52,265 bases of DNA from Synechococcus sp. AG-670-B23. Lineage in GTDB: Bacteria; Cyanobacteriota; Cyanobacteriia; PCC-6307; Cyanobiaceae. Position numbers and translations under genes: made by a program. Below the pieces are notes generated by a model, which was given only the letters and a program-made list of their open reading frames with translations, had not been told where the DNA came from and made no database searches. Numbering within the stretch: position 1 is the stretch's first letter; each line of letters starts with the position of its first letter. The stretch covers positions 1 through 52,265 of the forward strand of contig QCSL01000012.1 in assembly GCA_003209165.1 (NCBI GenBank), read 5' to 3'. Of the stretch, positions 24,201 through 33,743 are shown in pieces.

Positions 24201-25875
24201 CATTTTTGAATGTATAAGCATCAACACCCTCACCAATAGTTAAGGGATATTGCCCATCCATTTTTTCCTTAAACTTTTCAAATTGCTTAACATCAAGGGT
24301 GTCTCGATTTGCAGCTTCAATACGACTTTGAGCCTGTGATTGACCCTTGCCAATGCCATCATCGGCAGGTTGGTTACGAACAATAGTTCCAGGCTCTAAC
24401 TGCTCAAAAACACTATTTAGTTCCTTCCAGATCTTAAGCAGCCCTTCAGTACCAACTTCACCAGATGCAAACCAAGTAATGTCATAGACTTTGGCAGAAC
24501 CAGCAAGTCTATTCCTACCAGTAAGAAGGTCGTTGGTGGTTGCATTGCTGACATCCTCCGACGACAAGCTAGTCAGATCATCAGTGCGTAATGCACTTTG
24601 CAGTCTGGCTGTAACCTCTGGGTCACTGACGGGAATACGAGGGTCAATGTCAGCAGTAATACTAATCTCTGCTTCACCCTTAGGGCCAATATCAACATCA
24701 CGATTAAAGTCACCAAGCTCAATTTGCACATGAAATGGTAGCTGCTTACTGATGGCAGCCATTTGATCTATGTAAAAACCAGCCTCTTCCTCTCTGGCGG
24801 TGTCAACTAAAACATCAACTTTGTTTCGAAGTTCTATAAATTCATTTTTTAGCTGCTCAATCTCTTCAGGACTTTTAGAGACTTGAGGTTGTGGAGCAGG
24901 ACGACCTGATACACCTTGATTTTCTGCCTTTGCTGCATCAGCAAAAACGCCTGTAGGATCTTCCTGTGCAACCTTGCGAGCTACTTCAGCTTTTTCGGAT
25001 GACGTACCGTCAAAAGCATTGCCAGCACGAACACCCCTATAGAAACCTTGAACTGCTAATACGCCGACGCCAGGTATTAGACCCTCAAGCGAGTTTTTAA
25101 ATCTGCGCCAGTGAGGGTTGTCTTCGTCCTTATGAGCAAGTGCTGCAGACAAAGGGTTAGCAAGAGACTCCCCAGTGAGAGGATTGTTTTGAACTAGGTT
25201 GCTTAGATTGCCACCATCAGCATCACTAAAATAGTCAAGGATAAAATCAGAGCTGAGAGCTAAAGCCGCTTGTCCTTTGGCGCTTAATCCCGCTGCGGTT
25301 CCAATAGCGCCCGTTGCGCCACCGGCCATTGCAAAAGACAAAGCCTCCTGAATAAGGCCGCCGTAAAGAGTTTCAGTCTGTGCAAGTCCCAGGTCGTATT
25401 GGGCATAGCGATAGTTTTCAGACCAAGGAATGTCTTCCTCTTCACGGTCAATAATTCCTAGTGCATCAGCAACAGCACCAGCAAAGTCACCAGTAAATTC
25501 TGCAGCACCTGCAAGTTTTGCACCAAGATTGACTGGCGCACCAAGAGTAGCCTTACCAAGCTCGGCAGCTACCTTGTCAGCGCCTTCTGGTCCGTCGCCT
25601 TGATTGATGGGATTTTGCTGACCTTGCTCAACGATTTGTTGGTATTGAGTGGGATCAATATCATTGCGAAGAACAAGATTGCCTAATCCCTCAACAGCTT
25701 GTGTAAAGAAATTGCCAGCCTGTTCAGCATCAACTGATTCGGGCAGCTCAACTTCAGGTAGCTCAAGTGTGGGAGATTCAGATTCAGCCGCAGCTTTGGC
25801 CTCGGCCGCTGCAGCTTCTGCTTTTTTACGTTCCTCTTCCATGCGCTGTAGAGCGCCTTCTGTGTAATCTGCCAT
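21235..25875 (-). CDS. Internal virion core protein (gp16-like)
   Basis: 1546 aa, larger than T7 gp16 (1318 aa). Expected to form the innermost ejectosome ring that enters the cell envelope with the DNA. Charged Ala/Glu-rich N-terminus; residues about 150-260 carry Gly/Ala-rich hydrophobic stretches (AMAGGATGAIGTAAGLSA). The C-terminal 600 residues include LARVGWSRFSSVMINSLLSGPLTHARN and PGKGLQAGDDFTKSLL, patterns typical of phage core proteins with amphipathic helices. I saw no transglycosylase motif at its N-terminus, unlike T7. Identified mainly by size, order and these blocks. Confidence 0.85.
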   Translation of the reverse strand: MADYTEGALQRMEEERKKAEAAAAEAKAAAESESPTLELPEVELPESVDAEQAGNFFTQAVEGLGNLVLRNDIDPTQYQQIVEQGQQNPINQGDGPEGADKVAAELGKATLGAPVNLGAKLAGAAEFTGDFAGAVADALGIIDREEEDIPWSENYRYAQYDLGLAQTETLYGGLIQEALSFAMAGGATGAIGTAAGLSAKGQAALALSSDFILDYFSDADGGNLSNLVQNNPLTGESLANPLSAALAHKDEDNPHWRRFKNSLEGLIPGVGVLAVQGFYRGVRAGNAFDGTSSEKAEVARKVAQEDPTGVFADAAKAENQGVSGRPAPQPQVSKSPEEIEQLKNEFIELRNKVDVLVDTAREEEAGFYIDQMAAISKQLPFHVQIELGDFNRDVDIGPKGEAEISITADIDPRIPVSDPEVTARLQSALRTDDLTSLSSEDVSNATTNDLLTGRNRLAGSAKVYDITWFASGEVGTEGLLKIWKELNSVFEQLEPGTIVRNQPADDGIGKGQSQAQSRIEAANRDTLDVKQFEKFKEKMDGQYPLTIGEGVDAYTFKNVEEHYRGITDRAREMVAGPSTKDLSSARSRLYQRAGFGPIIDFNQFAVVRGSPQGRRWLEPVNSFSEIPEIQRRVREEAIQAKPSLFEPQERAVQVDKEPDINSSAASFWEDDMSGGGRSVVDEVDVAQIQTEQGLKDFISERIDSVDVDEISRRLSRQPPEYVTEVFRSLANFANSGSIVDLEDLRFTNTFGIKGVDAGGAVVLDTLLKSVSERVGVLSEAIMQLEEVGGSVKTQADQLLARVEIFTNIKKEATQFSSKNLENWKEVPNNLQAAIARDREQAAKLFGELRENLNSSDPVELREGKKKLRALAIGLSHAKGDPMLQMSFIEGLARVGWSRFSSVMINSLLSGPLTHARNIAGNLTAIGERSLISRPIGRLMQGDFAGAARSFQALGAIHESVAESLLVAGRSWNNVGSITTPAGKIKDYAAETMQQLDTLIKTASNDSERAAAMHAKRILALSNNPWFTWPGKGLQAGDDFTKSLLARMELKVQAADEAAKLTANLDPRRSKIVRRRTYNQLKTQKIAPNGKILDHDLVAITEDAAFQRPLEGWVKRMGESIQGLPGGRTFFMPFFTTGANITRYGLQGTPAAKLMGQYQDAIKYGTPDEKAIMEGRMAAGTFLMSAVALGASNDRVTGYGPKPGSDRNLWLKTHKPHSISFYDDENGNPVWIEHRVIPGMSMIWSVVADTVNVVQKASEGDAQFALDALPFFIASALDSQPMFQGVMNLSNFLDFESWPKDATPETMLDITNRALGGAQMRRTFENAIAQSMHDYENWREKFLAQVSGGLSTQFGITEPIAKTDILTGKPMLTKYQSNRWNLVNPFTTQTSNPHPIIETLSELSYSKIADMVPSRVGGVPVEPLEDALLRQAIYDNGNFAKAMSSILGNDDHIFWQELKNWQEAYANGQFPDGTPVPAKEDSRWWARLDKMTGTFVQKAKMELMNGSSEVSVNYRETRETRRAKLGTGGVQNFSEEDQARFQSLIDF

Positions 25876-25886
25876 GTGATTAAAAA

Positions 25887-28619
25887 TTAACTACCTCGGT
25901 AGCGATTAACAATATCCATGGTGTATTCAGCAATAGATGGGTATTCCCGACCGTTGTAATACTGTTTTTTGGTATTGTTGTATAGATTAGAATTGCCGGA
26001 ATACCAGATAGAAGCAACCCGACGCATCAAGATGTCCCCTGAATATCCAGCAGCAACTTGTTGTTGCATCATTTTTTCGAAGCGATCATTGATCACTCTC
26101 ATTTGAATATCAGGACTTCTTAAAAACTCACGCGCAGAGACTTCATATCCAAGAGCTTGTCTTGTCCATGAAGGGACGTTAGACGGCATAACTTGGCCGT
26201 AACCGAGAGCACCACTATCAGGATTAACACTTGTAAAATTGTTAGTACTTTCTTTAGCAATAACAGCATTACGCAGTCCATCTAAGGAAACATCACCAAA
26301 AAATTTACCAGTGTCAAACTCAGAAATCTCAGGAGAAGAGATAGCGGCAGTGGGTTGAGTGGGTGGTTGTACAGGTTCAACTAAGGAGGGATAGGGTCGG
26401 TTGAACCTAGCGAGCTGTTGGCGGAGCAATGTCGTCCCGTTAGTACCGAGAGCAGCAGCACGCTCTTCAATATCGCTAGGAATAGGTTGACCATTTTGTA
26501 CTGCATAAGTTGCCCTATCAATTTCTCTACCACTAAGGATGGCGGTTTTATTTAATTCAAAGTTTGGATTTGCTTTTACAAATGATTGAAGTTGAGGAAT
26601 AGAATCCCCACGCAAATCGTTTGAATTTGGGAATTGGTTACGTCCAAACTCATACTGAAATCCTTTGCCATCAACGTAGGTAACTTCGGATTTGATTTCA
26701 TCCCTACGATTGGTCATCCATTCACGGATTTCCTGATCAGACATATCAGGATTAGCTCGAAGTTTGTAATCTAAATCTTCTAACATTCGAGCAGAAATAT
26801 CAGCAGATGCAGCAGAGCCATTCCCTTCAATAGCCAGCCTAATGAGCCCTGATGGATCAGTAGATGATCCACCTAGATTAGCTTTTTGAGTAGCATCTAA
26901 AAGTACGGCCTTTGCTTGTGAGTTAGCGAGTTTTTTAAAACCTTCTACTCGTTTAGCCCTTGCCGTATCAGCAGACAAGCCACCTTCCTTGTTCCAGCCA
27001 AGAGTCTCGGCTTCTGAAGGTTTGATGTCTTTAGTATTTACTAATTTTTGTAAGTATTCTTGAGTAAAAGTAGCGCCATCTGCCTGTTGCTGCTGCAGAT
27101 CTAAAAATGTAAAAGGGCTATATTCCTTTTCAAGGGTAAGTTCTTTAGCACGCATGACCGCTTCAGGAGTACCTAATTGCATAATTTCAGCAGCAGCCTG
27201 AAGATTTAATGCACGTTCTTGAAGTGGATCATCTGTTTCAGCAAGCTGAAAGTTGAGCTTACGTTCTACTTCTTTAATTTGTGCATTTGCATAATCTGTA
27301 TCAAGCTTGTTTTTATCAATAAGACCTTTTTTGAGGTTGTCTCTAGCTTCTTTAAACTTTTGTTCGTACTGACGGCCTAGTGCAGTGCCTACATCACCAG
27401 GCTTTTTCTGTATAATCTCAAGGTTGTCGATGACATCTTCACGCCTGTTACTGACAGCCCAACCGAGAATAATATCTACAGTATCTTCATTGGCCTTGCC
27501 TTTAGCTCCAATGTAGTTACCAGATCCATAAACACCAGAAAATCCCTGAGCAAAGACAGTCCCAATGTTTTCATTAGAGGCGAGAGCATCAGTAATATCT
27601 AATTGAGCTGATCGCAAAGCAGCAGCTTTTTCACCAGCAATAATTGCCTCTGCTACCTGCTTTTCCCATGCGCCTGAAACAGCAAGAACATTCGGAACAA
27701 GCACAGACGCAACTTGTGCTTGACGCATACCACCAACATCGGCAGCTTTGTAAAAAGCTTTTCTAGCTGCTTCAGACACTTGCCGAGCATCGCCTGCCTC
27801 CATGCTGGTAACAGTAAAAGGCGTTCCATCAGGCCTTGTATAAACAACAGACGTATCGTTTACCCAGTTGTAGTAAAAGGTGGGAAAATCACTATTAGCT
27901 TCATAGACATCAGCTCTTGCCTTTTGACCAGCTACTGCAGATGCAGATACTTCATTGCGAATCGCTTGCTGTGCAATAGGATCATCTACATCTTGGATAG
28001 AATCTTCTACTGCAATACGAGAGGTTGCATCAGCTCTATCATTGCGAATTGCTTGTATAGTGCGATCGCTAGTCGGATTATTTTCAATTCCAAATGCACT
28101 GCGAATGCTTGTCCTTTCGTATTCCTTCTTCTCTGCAATCTTTTGAGCTTTACCATAAGCTTCGACTGCAGTGCCTGCAAAGCTAATAAGACTACTGACA
28201 GCATTTGAGGCAGCGCTAAGCTTTGCCCTACTTACCTTCTGCTGCGCTTCTAATCCAGCGCTCGCCAAGTCCATCTTAGCTTCTTCATATGAGTGCTCTT
28301 GCTTGAGAGAGTCAACATCATATTTTTGCTCAATCTCTAAAGCGTCTGCTTCGCGCTTGTTATTGAGCTTTAGAAGACCAGCATCTGCCTGTTGTTGCGC
28401 TTTGAGGCTCGTAGTAACAGCCTCTTGTTCACGATACAGTTCACGCCTTTTGGCTTCACCATCTTCGATAACTCTACGACGCTGCTCTTTAGTCGCCTTA
28501 TCAGTGCTTACAGCTTTTACTGGATTAAATTTTAAAGTCGTTGCAGAACCTTTGTACTTAACTTCGGCAGGCTTGCCTGAGTAAATTCTGCCGCCGCCGG
28601 TAGATTGTTGTGTAGCCAT
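25887..28619 (-). CDS. Internal virion protein (gp15-like) with C-terminal transglycosylase domain
   Basis: 910 aa. Mostly helical and rich in Ala/Gln/Glu, as expected for the middle ejectosome ring. The last 130 residues form an SLT-type lytic transglycosylase-like domain: LRNAVIAKESTNNF (catalytic Glu, about residue 787), SGALGYGQVMPSNVPSW, and a final helix YTMDIVNRYRG. This domain would locally open peptidoglycan during DNA ejection. In T7 the equivalent activity sits at the N-terminus of gp16. It lies between gp14 and gp16, as in T7. Confidence 0.86.
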   Translation of the reverse strand: MATQQSTGGGRIYSGKPAEVKYKGSATTLKFNPVKAVSTDKATKEQRRRVIEDGEAKRRELYREQEAVTTSLKAQQQADAGLLKLNNKREADALEIEQKYDVDSLKQEHSYEEAKMDLASAGLEAQQKVSRAKLSAASNAVSSLISFAGTAVEAYGKAQKIAEKKEYERTSIRSAFGIENNPTSDRTIQAIRNDRADATSRIAVEDSIQDVDDPIAQQAIRNEVSASAVAGQKARADVYEANSDFPTFYYNWVNDTSVVYTRPDGTPFTVTSMEAGDARQVSEAARKAFYKAADVGGMRQAQVASVLVPNVLAVSGAWEKQVAEAIIAGEKAAALRSAQLDITDALASNENIGTVFAQGFSGVYGSGNYIGAKGKANEDTVDIILGWAVSNRREDVIDNLEIIQKKPGDVGTALGRQYEQKFKEARDNLKKGLIDKNKLDTDYANAQIKEVERKLNFQLAETDDPLQERALNLQAAAEIMQLGTPEAVMRAKELTLEKEYSPFTFLDLQQQQADGATFTQEYLQKLVNTKDIKPSEAETLGWNKEGGLSADTARAKRVEGFKKLANSQAKAVLLDATQKANLGGSSTDPSGLIRLAIEGNGSAASADISARMLEDLDYKLRANPDMSDQEIREWMTNRRDEIKSEVTYVDGKGFQYEFGRNQFPNSNDLRGDSIPQLQSFVKANPNFELNKTAILSGREIDRATYAVQNGQPIPSDIEERAAALGTNGTTLLRQQLARFNRPYPSLVEPVQPPTQPTAAISSPEISEFDTGKFFGDVSLDGLRNAVIAKESTNNFTSVNPDSGALGYGQVMPSNVPSWTRQALGYEVSAREFLRSPDIQMRVINDRFEKMMQQQVAAGYSGDILMRRVASIWYSGNSNLYNNTKKQYYNGREYPSIAEYTMDIVNRYRGS

Positions 28620-28625
28620 ATTGTA

Positions 28626-29447
28626 TTAAGCGAAGGCGGGCTGTGTATCTTGGTAAGGATCTACAAAGTTGGGTACTTCTGGAAGAGCCGGCATATAGGG
28701 ATCGGTTGGTCTCATGCCAAGATTCCCTATAGCTTGATTGTTAGCACCAAGAGCTTGTAGATAAGCTTGATCCATACTGATCAATGACTGCTCATAAGTG
28801 CTTTCCATTGCGGCGTCTGATTGAGCTGTTTCAAATTCGATCTGCCGCTCGACATCGTTAACAAGCAAACCAATAGATTGACCCGATCGGCCAGCAGCAA
28901 GAATTGCGCCTTTTGCACCGATTGACTTTGCTAGTGCAGACTGCTGAGCAAATGCTGCTTTTTTACGTGCCTCTGACATCTTGGCTTGCTGCTGCTCATA
29001 CGAGCGATTAGCAGCTTCATTGTTATATTTAATCTGGGTCTGCTTTTCTTCTTTACTTCTTTGATAGCCAATACGATCAGCTTCGTAACGCTTTTGGATG
29101 TTGTTACGTTCAGCTTCTACTTGCTGGCGTTGTTGAAGATACTGGTTAGCAATCTGAATGTTAGTTTGTTGTATAGAAAGATTATATTGATCTTGAGCTT
29201 GACGCTGTTGAAGAATAATTCTTTGACGTTGTTGTTGTTGACTCTGTAGCATTTGCTGACGTTGCATCTCCTGCTGGCGCACAGCTTGCTGAGCCTGCAT
29301 GTTCATTTGAGCTTGGGCTTGAGCTGCCTGCTGTTGAGCGGACATAATGCCCATACCAATAGAGGCAACAGTGCCAACTGCAGAGATAGCTACAGCGGCT
29401 GCCGTCAAAGGTGCTGCGGCTGCTGCCGCTCCTAATGCTGCACACAT
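28626..29447 (-). CDS. Internal virion protein (gp14-like)
   Basis: 273 aa. A hydrophobic Ala-rich N-terminus (residues 5-35) is followed by a very Gln-rich coiled-coil (residues 36-180) and a C-terminal region with AKGAILAAGRSGQSIG. T7 gp14 forms the outer-membrane channel of the ejectosome; position and composition agree. Its start overlaps the end of gp13 by 16 bases. Confidence 0.85.
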   Translation of the reverse strand: MCAALGAAAAAAPLTAAAVAISAVGTVASIGMGIMSAQQQAAQAQAQMNMQAQQAVRQQEMQRQQMLQSQQQQRQRIILQQRQAQDQYNLSIQQTNIQIANQYLQQRQQVEAERNNIQKRYEADRIGYQRSKEEKQTQIKYNNEAANRSYEQQQAKMSEARKKAAFAQQSALAKSIGAKGAILAAGRSGQSIGLLVNDVERQIEFETAQSDAAMESTYEQSLISMDQAYLQALGANNQAIGNLGMRPTDPYMPALPEVPNFVDPYQDTQPAFA

Positions 29448-29890
29448 AGTTTTACGATTTCATAATATGGAAGAGCATTAGGTCCAGTTGGAACTGTACG
29501 CAAAGCGCGAAAACCTAGATGCTTGAGTAATTTGTGGTGGACATCATTTCTGGAATCAGCCAGATTCCATAAAAGCTTGTAGTCAGATTCGACCTCCCTG
29601 AGCCAAGCTTTAGCTCCACGCACAAAGGTGTGCGGTTTGGTAGTGATCAATGGAGTGCATAGCATCCATATCTGGCCTTCTGTGGGGCTTAATCGAACGA
29701 CGCCAGCAATACCTGCTGGACTACCGTCAGTGTCATGAAAGAAAGTAGCGTGTTCACTCATGAGCACCCCAAAAGGAACATGAAGGGGAGACAAACCTGC
29801 ACCCTTCACTTCCTCTAGGTCTTCTTTGCGTAGATTGTTAAGCACCAACAAACCATCTTTATATGTGGCAGCGCGGTGATACTTAGACAT
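29432..29890 (-). CDS. gp13-like protein with GNAT-type fold
   Basis: 152 aa. Contains VPFGVLMSEHATFFHD, GSPAGIAGVVRLSPTEGQIWML and VHHKLLKHLGFRAL, a pattern resembling the acetyltransferase-like fold of T7 gp13, needed for virion assembly. It starts on the gp12 stop (TAATG). Whether it is a structural protein or assembly factor is not visible. Confidence 0.75.
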   Translation of the reverse strand: MSKYHRAATYKDGLLVLNNLRKEDLEEVKGAGLSPLHVPFGVLMSEHATFFHDTDGSPAGIAGVVRLSPTEGQIWMLCTPLITTKPHTFVRGAKAWLREVESDYKLLWNLADSRNDVHHKLLKHLGFRALRTVPTGPNALPYYEIVKLCVQH

Positions 29891-32800
29891 TACATCAGGC
29901 GAACGCCTCGGTTGTTATAGTGGCCTTCCCAGCGATAACTGGTAATAGATGCGGGAAGTGGATCGGATGCAGTGATGGTGAGCGTGGCATAGTCTCCACG
30001 GCTATAGACAGGAATTTGCTGCGTACTAATCTCATCAATAGCTGCTGAGTTAGCAGAATAAATATCTGCAATAGTAGTATCAAGATCAACTGTCTTAAGA
30101 TCGTAACCTCTACGCTCAATATCGACAGAGTATCGTCCTGAGAAATACAGGTCGATATAGACGTTTTCAATCATAGGAATGTTTAGTCGATCAGACTTCT
30201 TTTCTTCTTTGACAAAGAATGAAGGAAGCTTGACCTTCATATCAAAGTCGATACCAAGAATAAAATCTTGATTTGCTAGGTCTTCGTCAACAGTAATAAA
30301 AGATCCAGTAGAATCAGATTCAATAGCAGGGCTTCTATACAAGGTGCTAAAGCCTCCAACAGTAAGAATCAATGTGGGCTGCTTACCACTAACAAAAGAT
30401 CCTGCAGGAAAACGCACAATCTTTTTACCGATTGTTGCTGAGGCTGCAACTGTAGTTTGAGCTTTAAGCAGACTGTGATCAAGACGAGGAGCAAACTTAC
30501 TTCCGTGTGCAGAGATGGGTGATGTTTTTGGATCATCCAACATCTCCATAGTTAAGAGAATGTGGGAGCTTCCATTACGGCAAACAAAGTAACCAGTGTC
30601 ATGGTCATAGCCCACCATCTCTACAGGGCTAGGCATGATCCATTTAGACCAACCTGCAAGGCTTCGTTCGTTACCAGTATTAAAGAACTTAAAGGTGTAC
30701 AGGTTCTCAGTACCATCACCAAAAATACAGAGACTGTTGTTGGGACTAGATGAAGCTAGCGTCAAGCCAGGCGGAATATACTCAGGAACAATCCGTGTAT
30801 TTTCACTGACAACAGGACGGTTATCAATAGAATCAACAGCCATCTCATATACCTTGGTATAGGTATCAGCCTCGGTACTAAAGAGAATAGAAACACCTGT
30901 TTCCAATGGTGCGATTGTGCTGTTATAGCTGTACTGAGACAGTTCTTTTATAGAAACAGTAGATGGGCCAAACGCTGTCTCTGAAGTAGATAAAAGAAAT
31001 TGACTATTTTCAGCAAACAAAAGCAAGCCTTTAGGAGTACCAAGTGCCGCCTTTAAAGCTGCTGGCTTAGTGCTACTAGCTGCCATATCTATAGGGTCAG
31101 CATCACTAACAGCAATAGCAGAAGTAGTAAAGAAATTAAAGAAATCACCAGGCTGACTAAGAACAATAGTGTCACTGCTTAAGAACCCAAGACGGTTCAT
31201 ATAGAAGACCATACCCTTAATGGGTTGACCTACAAATGAAGGGTCAGGGTTTGTTTTCTCATCACCGACTTCGCGAGGTGCCCAACTCAAAGTATCACTG
31301 TAAGTAGAAGAAAGCTGTCGGACAGTAAAGTTGCCGTTTGCCTCACGAATCATTGCGTGCGGCATGGTGGCAGGGTTTAGATCTGTAGTGATCCCTGGCT
31401 TGTGAGTTTCTTCCCAAGAGCCTTGTCCTGGAATCTCACCAGAAGCCGGAACAAACTTGACGTAATAATCATCAGCAGCAGAGTCTGATGAGTTTCTTAC
31501 AAGTAAAATTACACCTTTAGTGCATTGTCTAGGTAAAAGGCTAACATCATTGACAGAGCCTTTAATACCGTACAAAGCATTATTGGTTGTACCTCCCTTG
31601 GTTTGGATATTAAAATCCCTACCATCAGATCTTTTGACAACAATAACGTTACCAATAGGTGTAGCTGAATAGCCCGATAAAGCTTGGATGGAAGTTGTTA
31701 AAGACGAAACAATTAGGTTTACATCTAGTGCTCCAGAACTTGCATTGGTAGGCGTTGTGTAAGAGGCTGTGGCTTCAGAGGCAAAAGAATAACTGAAGGT
31801 TTCTTCCTCTACCGTAACCACATAGTTGTCACCATTATGTACCACAGTCGCCCTGTCACCTTTTCTCCAACCAGTGCCACCTGATTTGAGCGTAACCTTG
31901 GCTGTGTAAACACTTTTATATGAGTAATTGTTGGTGCTTTGCGTCTGTTGGATATTGCTAACCTCCATGACAATACCAACTTTTTTACCAGCATCATAGT
32001 CCGGCTTATTTTGATTACTCCATCTAGGAAGAGCACTAGTCAATACTTCGGTATCAATAATATCAGTGCCTACTCTCCAATCCCTACTGCCAGACATGTC
32101 ATAGCTGGTAATGTTAAAGGATGGTTTTGTAAATTCATGCTTACCATCACTTCTTTTTTGAATTCGAGTTTCGGCACGAATGCCGATGTTTCCTGCATCA
32201 GTGTTAGCAGTAAAGTTATGATAGAGATATGAACCTACAGCAAAGGTATCGGCCTGACCTATTTTTTTAGTGAAGTAACCATTGTGATCATAATCAATAT
32301 TATGGAGATTCATGCTTCCCGAATGGGTATTATCTCTTATACCTGTGGGAAAAAAATCTCCTTCAATTGTATCTGTGACCAGTGTAGGCTGACAACTAAC
32401 TGTAATATCAAAGGCTAATCCAGTTTTAGTTTGTTGAGCATTAGATTCAACATAATTAGTTGATCCAGCTTTTGCACAGTTTCCATTGTCATTGCTCTCA
32501 AATGAACCTGGCCTAACAGCTAGTTTGGTCGCCCGATAAACTTTCTGCTGTGTAGCAGCCTGACCATCTTTTAAAAAGTCAACGGAATACTGCGTATTGT
32601 ATGCAACTTGATTGACAACAATAAGAGCTTCAGGATCAGCCTCATCATCAGATGCTGAATCCATACTTACATTCTTTTCTGTATTACAGAGAAGCGTGTA
32701 ATCATTGATTGTAAGGTGTTGAATATTTTTTGGATTAGAAGCACTTAAGTATTCATAAGCATCAGATGCGATGTTGACGGTTTGCTCTGCACCTGTGTCG

Positions 32801-33078
32801 GCGTCCCAAACACGGATGCTGGTAGAACCACCACTGGTGTAGATCGCAGAGACATACCTCTCAATCCCATTGCGAAAGATGTTGAACCACTTAGCCCCTG
32901 TAGGGACGTTGGTAGCCAGCTCCCCTACAAACTGAGTAGGTGGACGCTTACGGCAACCAAAAGTGGGATCGAGAAGTACGTTTTCGGCTTCCTTCACCTG
33001 GCCGGGAAGCTTGAGCGGATCAGGCTGCTGGCTTACACCTCCCAGAAGGTTCGGGACAATTTGAGAGATAGCGGCCAT
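29890..33078 (-). CDS. Tail tubular protein B (gp12, nozzle)
   Basis: 1062 aa, larger than T7 gp12 (794 aa). N-terminal block SQIVPNLLGGVSQQPDPLKLPGQ and CRKRPPTQFVG are diagnostic of the T7 nozzle family. WAPREVGDEKTNPDPSFVG and MNRLGFLSSDTIVLSQPGDF mark the conserved core. It forms the lower tail and fibre-docking surface. It is three bases downstream of gp11. Confidence 0.95.
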   Translation of the reverse strand: MAAISQIVPNLLGGVSQQPDPLKLPGQVKEAENVLLDPTFGCRKRPPTQFVGELATNVPTGAKWFNIFRNGIERYVSAIYTSGGSTSIRVWDADTGAEQTVNIASDAYEYLSASNPKNIQHLTINDYTLLCNTEKNVSMDSASDDEADPEALIVVNQVAYNTQYSVDFLKDGQAATQQKVYRATKLAVRPGSFESNDNGNCAKAGSTNYVESNAQQTKTGLAFDITVSCQPTLVTDTIEGDFFPTGIRDNTHSGSMNLHNIDYDHNGYFTKKIGQADTFAVGSYLYHNFTANTDAGNIGIRAETRIQKRSDGKHEFTKPSFNITSYDMSGSRDWRVGTDIIDTEVLTSALPRWSNQNKPDYDAGKKVGIVMEVSNIQQTQSTNNYSYKSVYTAKVTLKSGGTGWRKGDRATVVHNGDNYVVTVEEETFSYSFASEATASYTTPTNASSGALDVNLIVSSLTTSIQALSGYSATPIGNVIVVKRSDGRDFNIQTKGGTTNNALYGIKGSVNDVSLLPRQCTKGVILLVRNSSDSAADDYYVKFVPASGEIPGQGSWEETHKPGITTDLNPATMPHAMIREANGNFTVRQLSSTYSDTLSWAPREVGDEKTNPDPSFVGQPIKGMVFYMNRLGFLSSDTIVLSQPGDFFNFFTTSAIAVSDADPIDMAASSTKPAALKAALGTPKGLLLFAENSQFLLSTSETAFGPSTVSIKELSQYSYNSTIAPLETGVSILFSTEADTYTKVYEMAVDSIDNRPVVSENTRIVPEYIPPGLTLASSSPNNSLCIFGDGTENLYTFKFFNTGNERSLAGWSKWIMPSPVEMVGYDHDTGYFVCRNGSSHILLTMEMLDDPKTSPISAHGSKFAPRLDHSLLKAQTTVAASATIGKKIVRFPAGSFVSGKQPTLILTVGGFSTLYRSPAIESDSTGSFITVDEDLANQDFILGIDFDMKVKLPSFFVKEEKKSDRLNIPMIENVYIDLYFSGRYSVDIERRGYDLKTVDLDTTIADIYSANSAAIDEISTQQIPVYSRGDYATLTITASDPLPASITSYRWEGHYNNRGVRLM

Positions 33079-33080
33079 AA

Positions 33081-33686
33081 CTACGGACGAAGGAGAACGT
33101 TAATAGGTCGGTGTGCGGATTTCTGATAGGTGTCATCACCATCGCTATCAGCAAAGATTGTGTAGTTACCCTGCTGAGTGTCGTACTCCATGAGAGTTGC
33201 GCGGGCGATAGTCTCTTCGCGTTGGCCGAAGCTCACAGCTTCCTGGGATCCAACGGAACGACCGGCAAACACGTTTGCTGCACGAATGGTGATGTAGTTC
33301 TTAAATGCTTCGGGCAAATGCTCGAATTCAAAAAGCCATTGGACATCTAGCTCTTGCTGTTTATCAAATGTGTAGGTGTGTTTAACACGGTCGTACAGCT
33401 TGCCGTTGCGTATCACGGTCTGTGTACCGTCACCAGGATTAGTGTCGAGCTGCAGCACGTTGTCAGGAATGACAATCTGGTTATTGCTGTCAGGAGTAAA
33501 CGGATACCCACGCTCCGTGTTAAACTGCCAGCCTTCAGCTAGGACTGCAATAGTAATCTCGTCTAGGATTTGTTCAGCCATCTCCACCAACGGATTGCCT
33601 GACTCCAGGTTGGTGACAGGAGCTTGGCCGATGTTAGAAATGATGGTATTGACGGCTTGTAGTTTAGTCGCCTTTTTGATTGCCAT
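33081..33686 (-). CDS. Tail tubular protein A (gp11, adaptor)
   Basis: 201 aa. Contains AVNTIISNIGQAPVTNLE, LAEGWQFNTERGYPF and FKNYITIRAANVFAGRSVG, typical of the T7 gp11 adaptor that joins portal and nozzle. Length agrees with T7 (196 aa). It is the first gene after the terminator that follows the capsid gene. Confidence 0.94.
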   Translation of the reverse strand: MAIKKATKLQAVNTIISNIGQAPVTNLESGNPLVEMAEQILDEITIAVLAEGWQFNTERGYPFTPDSNNQIVIPDNVLQLDTNPGDGTQTVIRNGKLYDRVKHTYTFDKQQELDVQWLFEFEHLPEAFKNYITIRAANVFAGRSVGSQEAVSFGQREETIARATLMEYDTQQGNYTIFADSDGDDTYQKSAHRPINVLLRP

Positions 33687-33714
33687 TTATTTACTTAGGG
33701 AATGGGAAGCCCAA

Positions 33715-33728
33715 AGGCCCGAGGGCCT
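33715..33728 (-). terminator. Probable terminator after the capsid gene
   Basis: AGGCCC/GGGCCT hairpin with only two unpaired bases between arms, followed on the minus strand by TTTGGGC. The T-run is short. Its position, directly after the major capsid gene, is the same as the T-phi terminator of T7. Confidence 0.6.
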
Positions 33729-33743
33729 AAGGGTGGGTATAGA

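Noticed and set aside
27653-29445. Open frames antisense or out of frame to gp14 and gp15
   Set aside because: Low-complexity Gln/Ala codon runs keep other frames open; none has a plausible start signal or family.
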